Source of the DNA: Hybos culiciformis
Lineage: Eukaryota; Arthropoda; Insecta; Diptera; Hybotidae
Direction of reading: 5' to 3'
Length of the DNA: 64,000 bases
Assembly (NCBI GenBank): GCA_964007475.1
Contig: OZ023274.1
Location: 11,619,376 to 11,683,375 of the forward strand
In this document: positions 27,447-38,766 of the stretch, one piece after another
Position numbering within the stretch: the stretch's first letter is position 1
How the letters are laid out: every line of letters begins with the position of its first letter
The notes under the pieces: model-generated
What the model was told of the DNA's origin: nothing
The model's input: the letters and a program-made list of their open reading frames with translations, nothing else
Databases searched by the model: none
Position numbers and translations under genes: made by a program

Positions 27447-28057
27447 ACAACTTTAAAAATTCCATTAACATTTAAAGAACCATCAGTTGAGGATAACGAT
27501 GATGATGAACAGTCATCATCATCCGATGATGAGAATAATTTTGAAACCAATTATATTACATCATCGAATGTTGGTGGCCGTGAAGGGATTGGTAATCGAG
27601 GTGACAATAGAACAACAACAAAAGCTGGTAAAAGAATATTATCGTCGTCATCATCATTGGGAGGAGGAACAGCAACCGAAATTAGATATCATTCAGCAGA
27701 TGACAATAATAATAGTGCTTGGTATAAAACAAAAAAACATTTAATAGAAATTATTGGTTCATTTACAATGGAATGTTCGTCACGTATTAATAAATGTGGC
27801 ACATGGTTTTGTGCTCGAAATAATAATAATACAAATAATATTAATTTTAATAATACTAGCAGTAATTTTACAACTGGAATAACAACACAACCATCTAGTG
27901 GGAACAATGATTTAAATGGTCCAAATAATAAACAACAACAAACAACAATAACAAATAATGATGTAATGCATGGTCCGGGACCAAGTCCTGGTAGTTCTAA
28001 TTCATGTGATGATAGTGAACCGCCAGCTAAAAATTGTTTTAGATTAGTTATGCTGGG
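27447..28057 (+). CDS. RASD exon 1 seen here: acidic, Ser/Asn-rich N-terminal extension and start of the G domain
   Basis: The frame is open for 203 codons, ending at the donor GG|GTAAGT (phase 2). It encodes an acidic and serine-rich stretch (EDNDDDEQSSSSDDE), Gly/Thr-rich and Asn/Gln-rich low-complexity segments, then CFRLVMLG, the first beta strand of the G domain. The first ATG in frame is at 27768 (MECSSRINKCG). More than 100 sense codons upstream of it, in DNA this AT-rich, argue that translation starts earlier, in another exon. Candidate acceptors are the AGs at 27476-27477 and 27485-27486, both with weak pyrimidine tracts. If neither is used, the true start is 27768 and the rest is leader. 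Confidence 0.75.
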
Positions 28058-31000
28058 GTAAGTATTTTTGGGGGTTTTTTTTTTGTTTAATTGTTATTGA
28101 TTTTTATACGAAATTTGAGGAATGATAACTTTTTGAATAAAACCAGATATATAAGTTTCATTTTCTATGTCTGATTTTAAATAATTGTAAAAATAAGGTT
28201 TTATGATTTTTTGAACACGAAGAGAAATCGGTGTTTGGAATTATTATTTGTTTTATATCTTCTATTTTAGACGCATGAATAAGTTTAATATCATTATAGC
28301 TCAGTAATGGATGATGAATTGGGAATGCTAAAGATCGAGTTTCGAAATCCGAAAAATGGCATGCTAGCTAATTATATGCATTATTTTCGAATAAAATATG
28401 CTCATTGCTCATAATGTAAACAAAGGTTCTCTCCGTGTAATTTAAGTCCCAAATGACAATGTAATTAATTATTAAAGTATTAATAAAATATTTTCTCATT
28501 AATTATTTCCTTTTTTTTATAATGAAATATTTGACTAATTTTTTTTTTCATATAAGAATGTCACATATCTAGGACATGAATTCTATATTTTTTTTTTTTT
28601 TAAAGACAGCTTTTAATATTTTATTTTCCAAAACTCTTTTGTTCACATTTTTTTTGTTTAATAAAAGAAATTGACAATAAATAATAGAATTCATAAAAAT
28701 GTAATAATATCAAAAGCTTATAATATTTTTTACCAAAGAAATTAGAATGTATAAATATTTATTTGCAAAAAAAAAAAAAATTAAACTCATTAAATATAAT
28801 TTCCAACTTACAAAGAGGAGAAAAATATTAAAAGAATTCATATTTTCTTTCACCCAATAAATTAACATTATTATTTCTTAAAAATTTCCTTTTTTTTTTC
28901 TTCATTCTGTCTTACAATGAATCTTATTATGAATTTCACCCTGGAGTGATATTCAGTTTGAAATTCTTGTATAGTGTTTTTAAATATTTTTATATCTTTT
29001 GAAAATATAACTTAACGCACTTAATTCAACACCATATACCGCAAAACAAAAGTTAATTATTGATTGGGAAAATGTAGAAATATTTGTAGCAAGTAGAATA
29101 TATAATTTCAGAAATAACAAGTGATTTAAATTCTTAAATGCATAAAAATATGTATAAAAAGAGCTTATGGACTCAACAAATGAGAACTTATTTGCTTAAG
29201 GAGCAATTCTTGTATCACATCACAATAATGACATTAACTATAATAACATTAACAGTTTAATCACCTAAAATAATAAGTCCATAAAAAATTAATGATTATA
29301 AGTCAGGATTCGAAGACAATTTTCTTCATTTAATTTGATGGGAAATTAAAAAAAACATTGACTTAGACACTCTCCCTTTTTAACTTTATTTTATAGAATT
29401 TGCTTAGAGCCCTTTTATTTGAATTTTTTGTCAGAACTATTATATCAAAAAGTATTAACGATTTTGTTATTATTAAAACATATAAAATAACTTAAGTATG
29501 ATAATTTTATCACTTTTTAATTTGGGCAATTAAGAAGAAAAAAAAAATATTAAAGAATATAATATAAGAAAATAACTTTCAAGTTATGAGCACTTGAAAT
29601 ACCATAAGAAATTTTCAAAAGTTTAATGTAAATATTATACTTTTAATGATAATACGAAAAATTTTAATAATATTTTTCTAACAACAATGGAAGATTTTCT
29701 TTAATTATGAAATTGGGAAAAACTATTACAAGAATTTAATTTTCAAGTGTTTTTCATGTTGAAAATTAATTGAGCTATTAATTTTTTTTTTTAGACGAGA
29801 ATAATATTAATTTATTATAATATTAATTTATTCTCAGTTAAACAGCAATTTATGGTACACAGGATGGGTGCATTTGAAAAAAAAAAAACCAAGTGAAATC
29901 TTACAACACTCTCAGTGTTATCAAGTGAATTATTACTATAAACGAAACAATAAATAATTGACTATAATTGTCAGAAACCTACAATCATGATCTATTTTCT
30001 AGATCTTAATATTTTATGCCTCGGTTCGTTGTATATATATTCCTGATGAAAAGTTATTTCGTCATTTTTAAAAAAAAATTATTTTTTTTAAATATTTTCT
30101 ATTCACCCAAACATGTATTAAATGTAAGTGTGGGCCAAAAAGCTTTGAGCAATTTGTTTTTCCTAGTTGTAATATCATACAATTTTATTAAATTTCAATA
30201 ATGAATCTTCAATTATTCGTTATATTATTTGTAATATAGAAAAGAAAATTGAGCAGATTGTATTTCACATTAATTTTTGTTACATCAATTAGCTAATTAA
30301 AACCTGACTATTTACAATTATTATATTCAAACATAATTTCATTAATTTTGAAAGTATTTTAACTTGTTCCAGATGTTAGAATGTTTTATAACCTTGTTAT
30401 TTCTGAAATATTTAATACATTCATGTTTTGAATGAAATGAAATGTAGAGGACTGTAGAGAACTTAGGATGATAATAATTAATAAGGCTTCATCTTTGATG
30501 TTTTTATTGAATGTAGAATATCAAGTTGTTAATCATGACTGAATAAAAGTTTTTTTTTTAATCTATTTCCTTAAACTTTCTGTTGTTTAAAATATTATAA
30601 AATATATTGAATCAAAGTTCTTATATTGGATTTCAGAATATTCAATGAGTAATTTTTATGTATGGTTTCTGTGTTAGGAGTTTTCAAAAAATTAATAAAT
30701 GGTACGAAATAAGATTCCTTGAAACCTTTAAACTGTTTCATATAATCAGATAATTTATATAAAAAACAAAATTAATTTTTTTTAAATTTCTAACTTTTTA
30801 TTTTTATTTTTAGGTCTGCAAGATGTGGGAAAACTTCATTGGTTTCAAGATTTTTGGGGGGAAAATTTGAAGAATCGTATACACCAACAATTGAGGATTT
30901 CCATAGAAAATTGTACAGAATTCGTGGTGAAGTTTATCAGTTAGATATTTTAGATACATCCGGTAATCATCCATTTCCTGCAATGCGAAGGTTATCATTT

Positions 31001-34000
31001 TTAACTGGTGAGGTTTCAGCTTTACGAATACGTTGTTCGCTTTCAATTAAAAGATATTACAAGATTTTTGTGGAATTTTGATTGCTATTTATTTTTACAA
31101 TTTTTAATTTCAAACCATTATGTATTTTAATATGAGAGGACATCAGGATTCATCTCTAATTAAAGAATAATAATTAATTCCTGTATTAAGTTTTCAGTTA
31201 TAGTTTTCATCACCGATTATATACGAATTTATTCCAAATAAAGGAAAATTTTTCCAACAACTGACTATAGTTCTGCTGTGATATAAATTATTAGTTCAGT
31301 TCTTTATAGTATACAAATAGTGATAATATTTACACATCAAAAATGCAATTATGGAAACATACCTAGTATATCAATTTCCTATATTAATTATATAAAAAAA
31401 TTAATTACTGGAAAATAATAAATTTTTCAGAAAATAATGGAAAATAAATATCTGTATAACGAAATCATAAAGTACTTGAATATTAATTTTACACTTAAAT
31501 ATAAATCAATGAAAAAGATTTTGCATAAATAATAAGGGTTAGTTTGGAAAAATGATTATAAATCAATACTTATGTATTCAAATTTGGAAAAAATATCGAG
31601 TTGAATTTTGAGCCTAGATTCTTTTAATAATTACATAGAAGACTCTGCTTTTGTTTCTACGTAACTTTTAAAATTTTGAGCCTAGATTCTTTTAACAATT
31701 ACATAGAAGACTCTGCTTTTGTTTCTACGTAACTTCTCGTAAGTTCTTTTTCCCATGTTCTTCTAGTGCAGCCAACTAAAAAAATAAATGGTATGCAAAA
31801 AATTGTTTTCCTAATAAGCATTGTAGAAAAAAAAAACAATATTTTTGGAATGTCCCACATTTTTGTATATGAATAAACATTTTAACATACATACATACAC
31901 AAATATTAAATGGATTATGAGAATTTTAAATGGAGATGAATGAAAGAGTTTAACATGACAATAAAATTAATTAAAAAACCAATCAAAATTGACGTTAAAG
32001 AATGAAGTGAACCATGAGAAGGTTATTGAAATCAATCAATAATGTATAAACATGGTTAAATTATGTGTACAACTAAACTAAGCATAGATTTTTATTTAAG
32101 ATTTATCATGAAAATTAATTATGTTTTTTTGTACATATGATTATGTAGTTACATATATAGTTTTTCACAAATTACTCAAATACTTAAATCTAATAATCCT
32201 GTTGTTTACTCACTAGCCCGACTTCATTATAAAAATTTAAAAAAAATTATATGTTTTCATTTTCTCGATTTACATTGTATTAATGGCACTTTCATCCAAA
32301 CGAAAAGATCAGATTCTGCGACTTCGGACTCCGGAGTAAGAAACTTTAAACCGGACAAGGGCTTAAAATTATTTTCACTTATATACTTTCCAATTTTTTC
32401 AAAAGTTTAAATTGATGAACATAACTATACATAGATTTCGATAAGAGGAACTTAAAAAAATGTTAAGGTCCCGATAGTGACCAAATATTCCATCTTGCAA
32501 TAGTCAAAAATCGAGTAATTAGGTTTTTTTTTGCTACATTGATTTTAGTATAATTTTCAATATTTATTATGTATGTAAAATATTAACTTTCCGTAAAATT
32601 TGGTTTTTAAAATCATTACAATAATTTACAATAATTACTTAATTTATGAACGATACCTTATGTATTTTATGGTACTTATATATTCATTATAAAATTTTAG
32701 CATTGTTCGTCAACATAATCAATAAATTTTAAATTTGATGAACGAATAATTATATTTTAAAGTTGACCAAACGGAACAATAAGTAATTGATTATTACATT
32801 ATTTATTTAATATTTATGTTCTTATTTCTGTATAAAATTTTCAATGATGTGGTTTTTTTAGTAATTTAAATGTAGTATGTATTTATATTTATATAGTATA
32901 AACAAACACATTGTTATTGTTATCAATTTTAAAAGGCAGTAAAACTATTGTAAAAATAGAAGTTAAAATTGATAATTTAAAATTAAAATTTATTGATTTT
33001 AAATATTTTTGCATCCAGTTAGTAAGTAATATTTTAAAGATTCAGGAAAATATTTGCTTCAATCTTCTTTCCAGATTAAAAAAAAAAATGTATTTCAAAC
33101 AAACTTTATTATATTTATTTAATTTTTGCAGGAGATTTATTCGTACTTGTTTGCAGTATGGACTCGAGAGAATCATTTGAAGAAGTAATTAGATTAAGAG
33201 AACAGATACTTGAGACGAAAATGAGTGCTATCAGTGGTTCTGGTCGTTCAAAAAAGAATTTACCAAAAGTGCCGATGGTTATCGCTGGAAATAAAAGTGA
33301 TCGTGAAATGAAGTATGAACATTATTAAAATATAATAATATTATGTGTTTAATAAAATTATTTAATTTAAAAAAAGAAATACGATTTTAGAAAATTCCTA
33401 AATTTAATCAATTAAAGAAGTTAAAAAAATAAATTTAGAGCTTTATTGTTCTATAACACCCATGGACAAGTCAATTATCTATATAATTTTATAATTTTCT
33501 ATATTGCTGCAAAAAATGTATTCGAATCAAAATGGATAAAAAATAACATAGTTTGACTCAAAAAGAATTTTTGTTTGCGAACAAGAGATCCAACTATTAA
33601 ATCCACATTCAAAGAATTTTGAGCTTAAAAACCGTTTGTAATTTTATCAAAATGGATAAAAAATAACATTGTTTGACTCAAAAAGAATTTTTGTTTGCGA
33701 ACAAGAGATCCAACTATTAAATCCACATTCAAAGAAGCTTTGTAATTTTAGTCTTCTTGAAAAAGTATCGCAGTTTCGTCTGATGGTAATTAAAGTTAAG
33801 CTCAATGATGAAGTGCACTGCATAAGAGTATATATTAAAATTAAATCCCTTCAAAAATATTAAAAAAAAATTTATTATTATTTTAGGACTGTACAGCCTG
33901 AAGAATTGGGTGCGTATTGTGCCACACAAGATTCATCATGTGTTTATGTTGAATGCTCGGCAAAGAAAAATTCCAGGGTTGATGATTTATTTTATGAATT

Positions 34001-34319
34001 ATTTTTAGCTGCCAATTTACCATTAGAAATGGCACCAAATCATCATAAGCGTGTTAGCACTGCATTTGGTTCACCTTGCACATTACCACCACATATTCCA
34101 TCGAATCGTTCGAAAAAATGTACTCTATCTATTAAGCGTAGATTAAGTGATGCTTGCGGTGTTGTGGCACCAAATGTTCGAAGACCAAGCATTCGTACAG
34201 ATTTAATGATAATGAGAACAAAGACATGCACTTTGGTTGATACCGAAAACACAAGTACAGCTAATGCATTTGGAATTACTCGATTTAGTCGGTCTGGAAA
34301 TGGATGCATATTGCAATAA
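27447..34319 (+). CDS. RASD (Dexras1/Rhes)-type Ras-family GTPase, four coding exons
   Basis: This is a Ras-superfamily GTPase of the Dexras1/Rhes group, expected to cycle between GTP and GDP at membranes. The exons are 27447-28057, 30814-31007, 33132-33312 and 33887-34319, and all phases fit. Counting from the first in-frame ATG (27768) gives 365 residues: P-loop GSARCGKTS at 97-105, switch I YTPTIEDF at 119-126, DTSG at 144-147, NKSD at 215-218 and CSAKKN at 245-250. After the G domain comes a basic tail of about 100 residues ending in the CAAX box CILQ; glutamine at X favours farnesylation. The phrase LDILDTSGNHPFPAMRRLS is typical of RASD proteins. The Ras Gln61 position is Asn148, so slow intrinsic hydrolysis is likely. 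The N-terminus is unresolved: the frame is open upstream of the ATG to 27447 with protein-like composition, suggesting an unseen earlier exon. Confidence 0.93.
28058..30813 (+). other. RASD intron 1
   Basis: GTAAGT at 28058 to TTTTTAG at 30813, about 2.76 kb. It contains a tRNA-like Pol III promoter relic at 28297-28350. Otherwise it is A+T-rich with no exon recognised. Confidence 0.9.
28297..28351 (+). mobile_element. Second tRNA-like A box/B box relic
   Basis: TAGCTCAGTAATGG (A-box match) at 28297 is followed at tRNA-like spacing by GTTTCGAAATCC, a B box with one extra or changed base. The D arm does not pair well and no acceptor stem is seen, so it is not a tRNA gene. It probably derives from a SINE like that at 10726. 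Confidence 0.4.
30814..31007 (+). CDS. RASD exon 2: P-loop, switch I and switch II
   Basis: It starts after TTTTTAG and ends at the donor G|GTGAGG. The codons run from SARCGKTS through YTPTIEDFHRKLY and LDILDTSGNHPFP to RRLSFLT. The first base completes the split glycine of exon 1 and the last begins the next glycine. Confidence 0.97.
31008..33131 (+). other. RASD intron 2
   Basis: GTGAGG at 31008 to TTTTTGCAG at 33131, about 2.1 kb. It holds a 68-bp tandem duplication (31604-31735) and a GC-richer patch near 32280-32350 that I cannot identify. Confidence 0.9.
31604..31735. repeat. 68-bp tandem duplication in RASD intron 2
   Basis: The block starting AATTTTGAGCCTAGATTC at 31604 repeats at 31672, nearly identical (one base differs, in TAATAATT against TAACAATT, up to CTACGTAACTT). 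A young duplication. Confidence 0.9.
33132..33312 (+). CDS. RASD exon 3: central G domain to NKxD motif
   Basis: It follows TTTTTGCAG and ends at the donor AA|GTATGA (phase 2). It encodes GDLFVLVCSMDSRESFEEV, a Ser/Gly/Lys-rich insert (SAISGSGRSKKN) and VPMVIAGNKSDREMK, including the guanine-specificity motif NKSD. An insert before the NKxD motif is usual in RASD proteins. Confidence 0.97.
33313..33886 (+). other. RASD intron 3
   Basis: GTATGA at 33313 to TATTTTAG at 33886, 574 bp. Much of it is a 120-bp tandem duplication. Confidence 0.9.
33527..33740. repeat. 120-bp tandem duplication in RASD intron 3
   Basis: TCAAAATGGATAAAAAATAA starts at 33527 and again at 33647. The copies are identical for about 88 bp except one base (ACATAGTTTG against ACATTGTTTG), and the second copy is truncated near 33735. 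An open frame at 33669-33863 is a by-product. Confidence 0.92.
33887..34319 (+). CDS. RASD exon 4: end of G domain, basic tail and CAAX box
   Basis: It begins after TATTTTAG and completes the split lysine codon. It encodes TVQPEELGAYCATQ, the G5 motif ECSAKKN, then a basic, Ser/Pro-rich tail (NRSKKCTLSIKRRLSDACG, RRPSIRTDLM) and ends GNGCILQ then TAA. The C-terminal Cys is the predicted prenylation site. The long cationic tail after the G domain separates RASD proteins from classical Ras. Confidence 0.97.
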
Positions 34320-35700
34320 TTTTTTTTAATTGTAAAGGAAGTTAAAATTTTCAAATATTTTTATAGAAAATTTGACTTTTTATTAAGGTTTAAAATGTTT
34401 TTTTTAACATCCAAAAATTTGGAAGAATTTGAACGAATTTTTTTTTGCCACAATGTTTTAGTGGATAATTTTTAATTAATGATTTCTTCAGTAAACCTGC
34501 AACTTAACATATAAATAGATCAGCCTGGTTAAAATAGTAAACTTTATTATATAAAAAAAAATATTTCTTCCAAATCATAATTCCGAAAATTCAGAATTTT
34601 AAAATTTTTATTGATTTCCAACAGATTTTCTCCTTAATACATATTATATAAAATAGAAAAAATTATTACGGTTGGAAATACCACATTAGAAATGGTCACG
34701 ACTTCCTTCGTCATTTTCATTATTTAGCTATTAGTGGTTTTGTAAGAGTTTTAATATTGGAGAAAATACGAAAGTATTTTATTACTCAAAATAATTTATG
34801 CAGTATGTTAAAATATATATAAATAATATTGTTAAATTCACTCTATTCAGTGAATAATATTTCCTAAAATCATAGATTTAAGAATTTAAAGTTATTTTTT
34901 TTAAAAATATTTTTATATATTGGAAATTTGAACTTCCTTATTCGACCATTGTTTTTTTTTATCAAAAATATTAATATAAATTATCAAAATTATTATAAAC
35001 GTAGGCTTCATTTAATATTAGAAAAAAAAAATAAATTAAAATACAATTTTATTGCTATACATTATCGTGATTTAAAATAAACATATTAAATACAAAAAAA
35101 TATCATTGATAAAATATTTATATCCAGAAAAGATTACAAACATAATTTCGATTAATAAAATATTATTGTTAAAATTAAATAAAATATTGTTACATAATTT
35201 TTAAGAAATATTTTAAGTATTATTTAATTAATTTAAAAAAAAATATGTTCTGGTTTTTAAATTACTTTATCTAATTTGTTTTTCCAAAGAGAATTTATCT
35301 ACTTAAAAAATGTTTTGTTTTCACAGTTTTTTTGCCTTCAAAAATATAAAATAATAGTATTGAATTATACCGTCATACTATAGAATACCTTGATTTGACC
35401 AAAGTGGATTTATTGAAGATTAGAGCATTAAAATAACATCTATTTATATTGCATTAGATTAGGTACCTATTTTTCGAAAATGTAGTAAAGGAACTAGAGT
35501 CATAATAAAACTTGAATCCGACATAAAAAAATGGGTTTTGCATTGTATAGCTTTCTTGAAAATGTAATTTTAATATAAATATGAACTCGAGAAATTTGAA
35601 TTTTGGTACACCCTGGTTTTTTTTTTTCAAAAACTTCACAAAATATCAATTTTATTAACATTATATTATAATTAAAGGAACACAATACTTTCGAATTATA
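34320..35700. other. Region between the RASD stop and the convergent minus-strand ORF
   Basis: It includes the 3' UTR of the RASD gene, whose end I cannot fix; AATAAA-like strings occur from about 35030 onwards. No gene is seen. Confidence 0.45.
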
Positions 35701-35706
35701 TTTATT
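35701..35706 (-). terminator. Poly(A) signal of the small minus-strand ORF
   Basis: AATAAA on the minus strand about 19 bases after the TAA of the 157-codon ORF, supporting that the ORF is a transcribed unit. AATAAA is common by chance in such DNA. Confidence 0.4.
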
Positions 35707-35724
35707 TAATGCTATGATGGTATA

Positions 35725-36198
35725 TTAATCTTTCAAATATTGGTTTTCATTTATAATTTTATTTTCTTCACTATCTATCCAAACCAAGCCATATTTATTC
35801 TCAAATTGAACTCTATCCATTAAATCACTTCTGATTAGAATTTGTTGTTTAAACTCGGAAATGCATAATAACAGATTTTCAACAATTTTTTTTATATTAG
35901 CATTTTCTTCATAATTTAATGCTATTAAATATTTAATTATTTGATTGAAAAACATTGTCCAAAAAGTTCCATGGATGTAAAATCCTTTGTTTGGAAATCT
36001 AATTTCTTTACCGAATATTTTACAATGATGTGCTTTAGATATTAAATCGCGAATTATTTTTAATGCATCACGCCGAGAAGAGTTTTCGACGATATTCATC
36101 CGATCAATTTTATTTAAAATATCAATTATTTCGCAAGCTTCATACCATCTCAAATGTCTTAATAAAGTTAATGTGACGTCAAAATTTTTATAAACCAT
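35725..36198 (-). CDS. Uncharacterised 157-residue protein, single exon
   Basis: I do not recognise this protein. It is the longest uninterrupted ATG-started frame in the window. Its composition is that of a normal soluble, mostly helical protein: MVYKNFDVTLTLLRHLRWYE at the start, a charged middle (SSRRDALKIIRDLISKAHH), FPNKGFYIHGTFWTMFFNQI near residues 87-106 and an acidic, Asn-rich end. No signal peptide, transmembrane segment or catalytic motif is evident. The context AAAAATGG is a good start and an AATAAA follows the stop. It converges with the RASD gene. The DNA just upstream (36.6-37.8 kb) has decayed coding-like fragments on the same strand, so it could be the surviving piece of a larger or duplicated gene. 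Confidence 0.55.
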   Translation of the reverse strand: MVYKNFDVTLTLLRHLRWYEACEIIDILNKIDRMNIVENSSRRDALKIIRDLISKAHHCKIFGKEIRFPNKGFYIHGTFWTMFFNQIIKYLIALNYEENANIKKIVENLLLCISEFKQQILIRSDLMDRVQFENKYGLVWIDSEENKIINENQYLKD

Positions 36199-36618
36199 TT
36201 TTTTTCTTAATTTTTAATAAATGATAATTTAGAATTTTTTTTTTATTACAAAATTTTGATAAAATTTAATTTTTCCTTGTTTATTTTAAGAGTTTTTATT
36301 CAAAGTAAATATAATTTTTTTTTATATTAGAATTTTTTTAATAAACATTTTTCGATATTATTGAGGAAATTTTAGTAATTCTTTTATTTGGAAGTCATGT
36401 ACATCACTCCAATGTTTTGATGATAAATCCATACTTTATTTATTTATTTATTTTTTAGTTTAATAAATAATTTTCAATTAACATTTTTCTTAAACTAAAT
36501 AAAAACAAATAAATAATAAATTTAAGTACATTAACATTTTAATATTCCTTTTTATAGTTTGTTTAGTAATATTAAAATCTAAATTATGATTATATATTTG
36601 TTGCAATTCAGGAGCATT

Positions 36619-37777
36619 CTATTTATTGATTTCCTTTATGAAAGTTATGTCGTCAATTTTACTTAAATAACTATATTTTGCACGTAAGGCACGAAAATAG
36701 TATAAATATATCAAAGTCCATTAATTATACATTATTCAAATAGTTCCTTTTTCCTTCCGTAAATTAAAAAAAAAAATTTGACTTATGTCGAATTCATAAA
36801 TTTTTTAATGAGGTTGACACAATTTTCCTCTTCTGCCATTCCAAATAATATTCGATTTAGATATGTTTGATCCATGAATTTTATCTGTAAGAATGTCTTC
36901 TACAATTTAATACCTTGTTCGTACATATTTTTGTTTTATCTATAACTTTCAAATTCTTCTCACTTCTCAAGTACGAAAGGTACTTTTAGAAGTGAAAAAA
37001 TTGCCAAACAACAAAATATTTCTATTTAGCGAGTATCAAGGATGAGACTATATTTATCGTTAGTTGAGACCGATATTAAATTAACTAAAAACTATTAAAT
37101 TAAATAAGAAAAATATTATACAATGAAATAGTAAAAACTTCAAGTGCAATGGAAGTTACATTATTATTACAATAATTGGTTAAGATTTATATGTGAGAAT
37201 GTAAATGCTAATTTTCTAAACCAATTTTGGATTTATGTCGATATGTATTTTTGAAAATTGCTTATTTCAGCGAATAAATTTTATATTTATATCTTGCCAA
37301 TATTGTTTCATTTTCCATTTTAAATGTTCCAATACAAAATAAAATTGTTCATAAATTTTTTCAAGTCGGAAGTTATTTTTAATTTTATTTTTTTATTTTA
37401 ATTCTACAAATAGGCCTTGGCAGCTTGCTAATTCGTACGTTTCCCTTTGGTGAAATGTTAAACCCATTATCCACTGTTCCAATTTACAATGTATTTAATA
37501 TTTTCTTCTGTTGTCATTCAATCAAACAAAATAGGTACATAATTTTGAGTTATTAAACTCGATGTCAGTGAATTTCCGAGTAATTTGCGACTTTGTGGCG
37601 CGAAAAGTTAATGTGTTCAAAGTAAAAATCATAAGATCTTTCAAAAAATACAATAAACTTAGCTCCAATGTTCGGTTCATTCAGTGCTAAATTAATATTT
37701 GTTTGATAGTAAATATTTTCTATAATCTTTACTACGAAAAGAAATAACAATAAATTACATTCAAGAACTAATTGCAA
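36619..37777 (-). pseudogene. Decayed coding-like fragments, family unknown
   Basis: Several minus-strand stretches read like protein but are broken by stops and frame changes. From high to low coordinates they are: 37565-37777 (LALNEPNIGAKFIVFFERS), about 37411-37460 (NVRISKLPRPI), 36783-36875 (MDQTYLNRILFGMAEEENC) and 36619-36727 (YFRALRAKYSYLSKIDD then TAG). I find no consistent donor/acceptor set joining them. A diverged copy of the first two lies at 39459-39900. They look like relics of a gene or transposon ORF related to one another, not like an intact gene. Confidence 0.35.
37411..37755. repeat. Diverged direct duplication, copy 1
   Basis: TAGGCCTTGGCAGCTTGCTA at 37411 matches TAGGCCTTGGTAGTTTGCTA at 39459. 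TAATTTGCG at 37581 matches 39624, and the block from 37652 to about 37755 matches 39797 to about 39900. Order and orientation are conserved, so this is one duplicated segment with later indels. Confidence 0.8.
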
Positions 37778-38352
37778 GCTACATAAAATTTACTTTTGGG
37801 TTGGGAATGAAATATTAAGCTAGAGACTTATTTTAAAATAGACAAACTGATAGATAAATAACACGGATATATTTATATATTCGTGCTAAAAAACAATTTC
37901 AAAAAATTAATAAAAATTAAAAAAAAAAGATTCAAAATACGACTTAAAGAGATCAGTTCAAGTAAAATATTAATTTATAATAACCATATCATAACTGAAG
38001 GATCAAATTTTAATAATTGTTATTCAAACACTTTATTTATTATGGGTTAATATTTATCAATTTTCTTCTCCGAATTTGCTTTAAAATCTATTTAAGTGTC
38101 TTTAAATAATTAATGTTTTTTTTAAGATATTCATTATAATAAACTATATTGAAATCAGCAATACTTAATATTTTGCCAGTAGTAGGTATTCAATAATAAT
38201 AAAAGGGTAAAAAAAAATAAAATATTAAATTAATAATAATAATACAAAATATATTAATTATTTTAATGCGTTGGGGATCGTTATGTTGTATTTAGTGCTA
38301 TAGAATTTAGATCACTAAATGGAGTATTATATGGGTCAATACACATGCAATC

Positions 38353-38455
38353 ATTTAGATGCACCTGCGTAAATAATGAAAAAATTTAGATGCATCAGCG
38401 TATATAATGAAAAAATTTAGATGCATCAGCGTAAATAATGAAATCATTTAGATGT
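38353..38455. repeat. 31-bp tandem array, about 3.3 units
   Basis: ATTTAGATGCATCAGCGTAA-type units start at 38353, 38384, 38415 and 38446 with an exact 31-bp period. The last copy is partial. A short minisatellite. Confidence 0.92.
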
Positions 38456-38595
38456 TTCGTATTGAATATTACGTAATACCTAACAAACATAATATCTCTC
38501 ACAATATTTCAATACAGCCAAATACAAAAAAAAAAAAAGAGAAAAAATGAGAAGAAAAAATATTCTCTCCCCTACGCATTAAAACAGTATATTGG

Positions 38596-38766
38596 ATATG
38601 TAAACAAAATTTGTTATACAACTCGTTCTGTATTTACACAAAAATACATTGACACTTGTCAATTTATATCACTCGACCTTCGGTCTCGTGATATAAGTAT
38701 TGACTCGTGTCAATGTATTTTTGTGTATACAGAACTCTTAATTAATAACAAATTTAGTTTACATAT
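38596..38766. mobile_element. Near-perfect 171-bp hairpin (MITE-like)
   Basis: The sequence is an inverted repeat over almost its whole length. The outer ends ATATGTAAAC and its complement are matched by inner arms CAAAAATACATTGACAC / GTGTCAATGTATTTTTG and TATATCAC / GTGATATA around a tiny loop, GACCTTCGGTC at 38675-38685. A transcript would fold into a long double-stranded stem. No target duplication is clear. Confidence 0.8.

Noticed and set aside
27487..27744. Open frame of His/Met-rich composition
   Set aside because: It is the +1 shadow of the RASD N-terminal coding frame, produced by GAT/CAT repeats.
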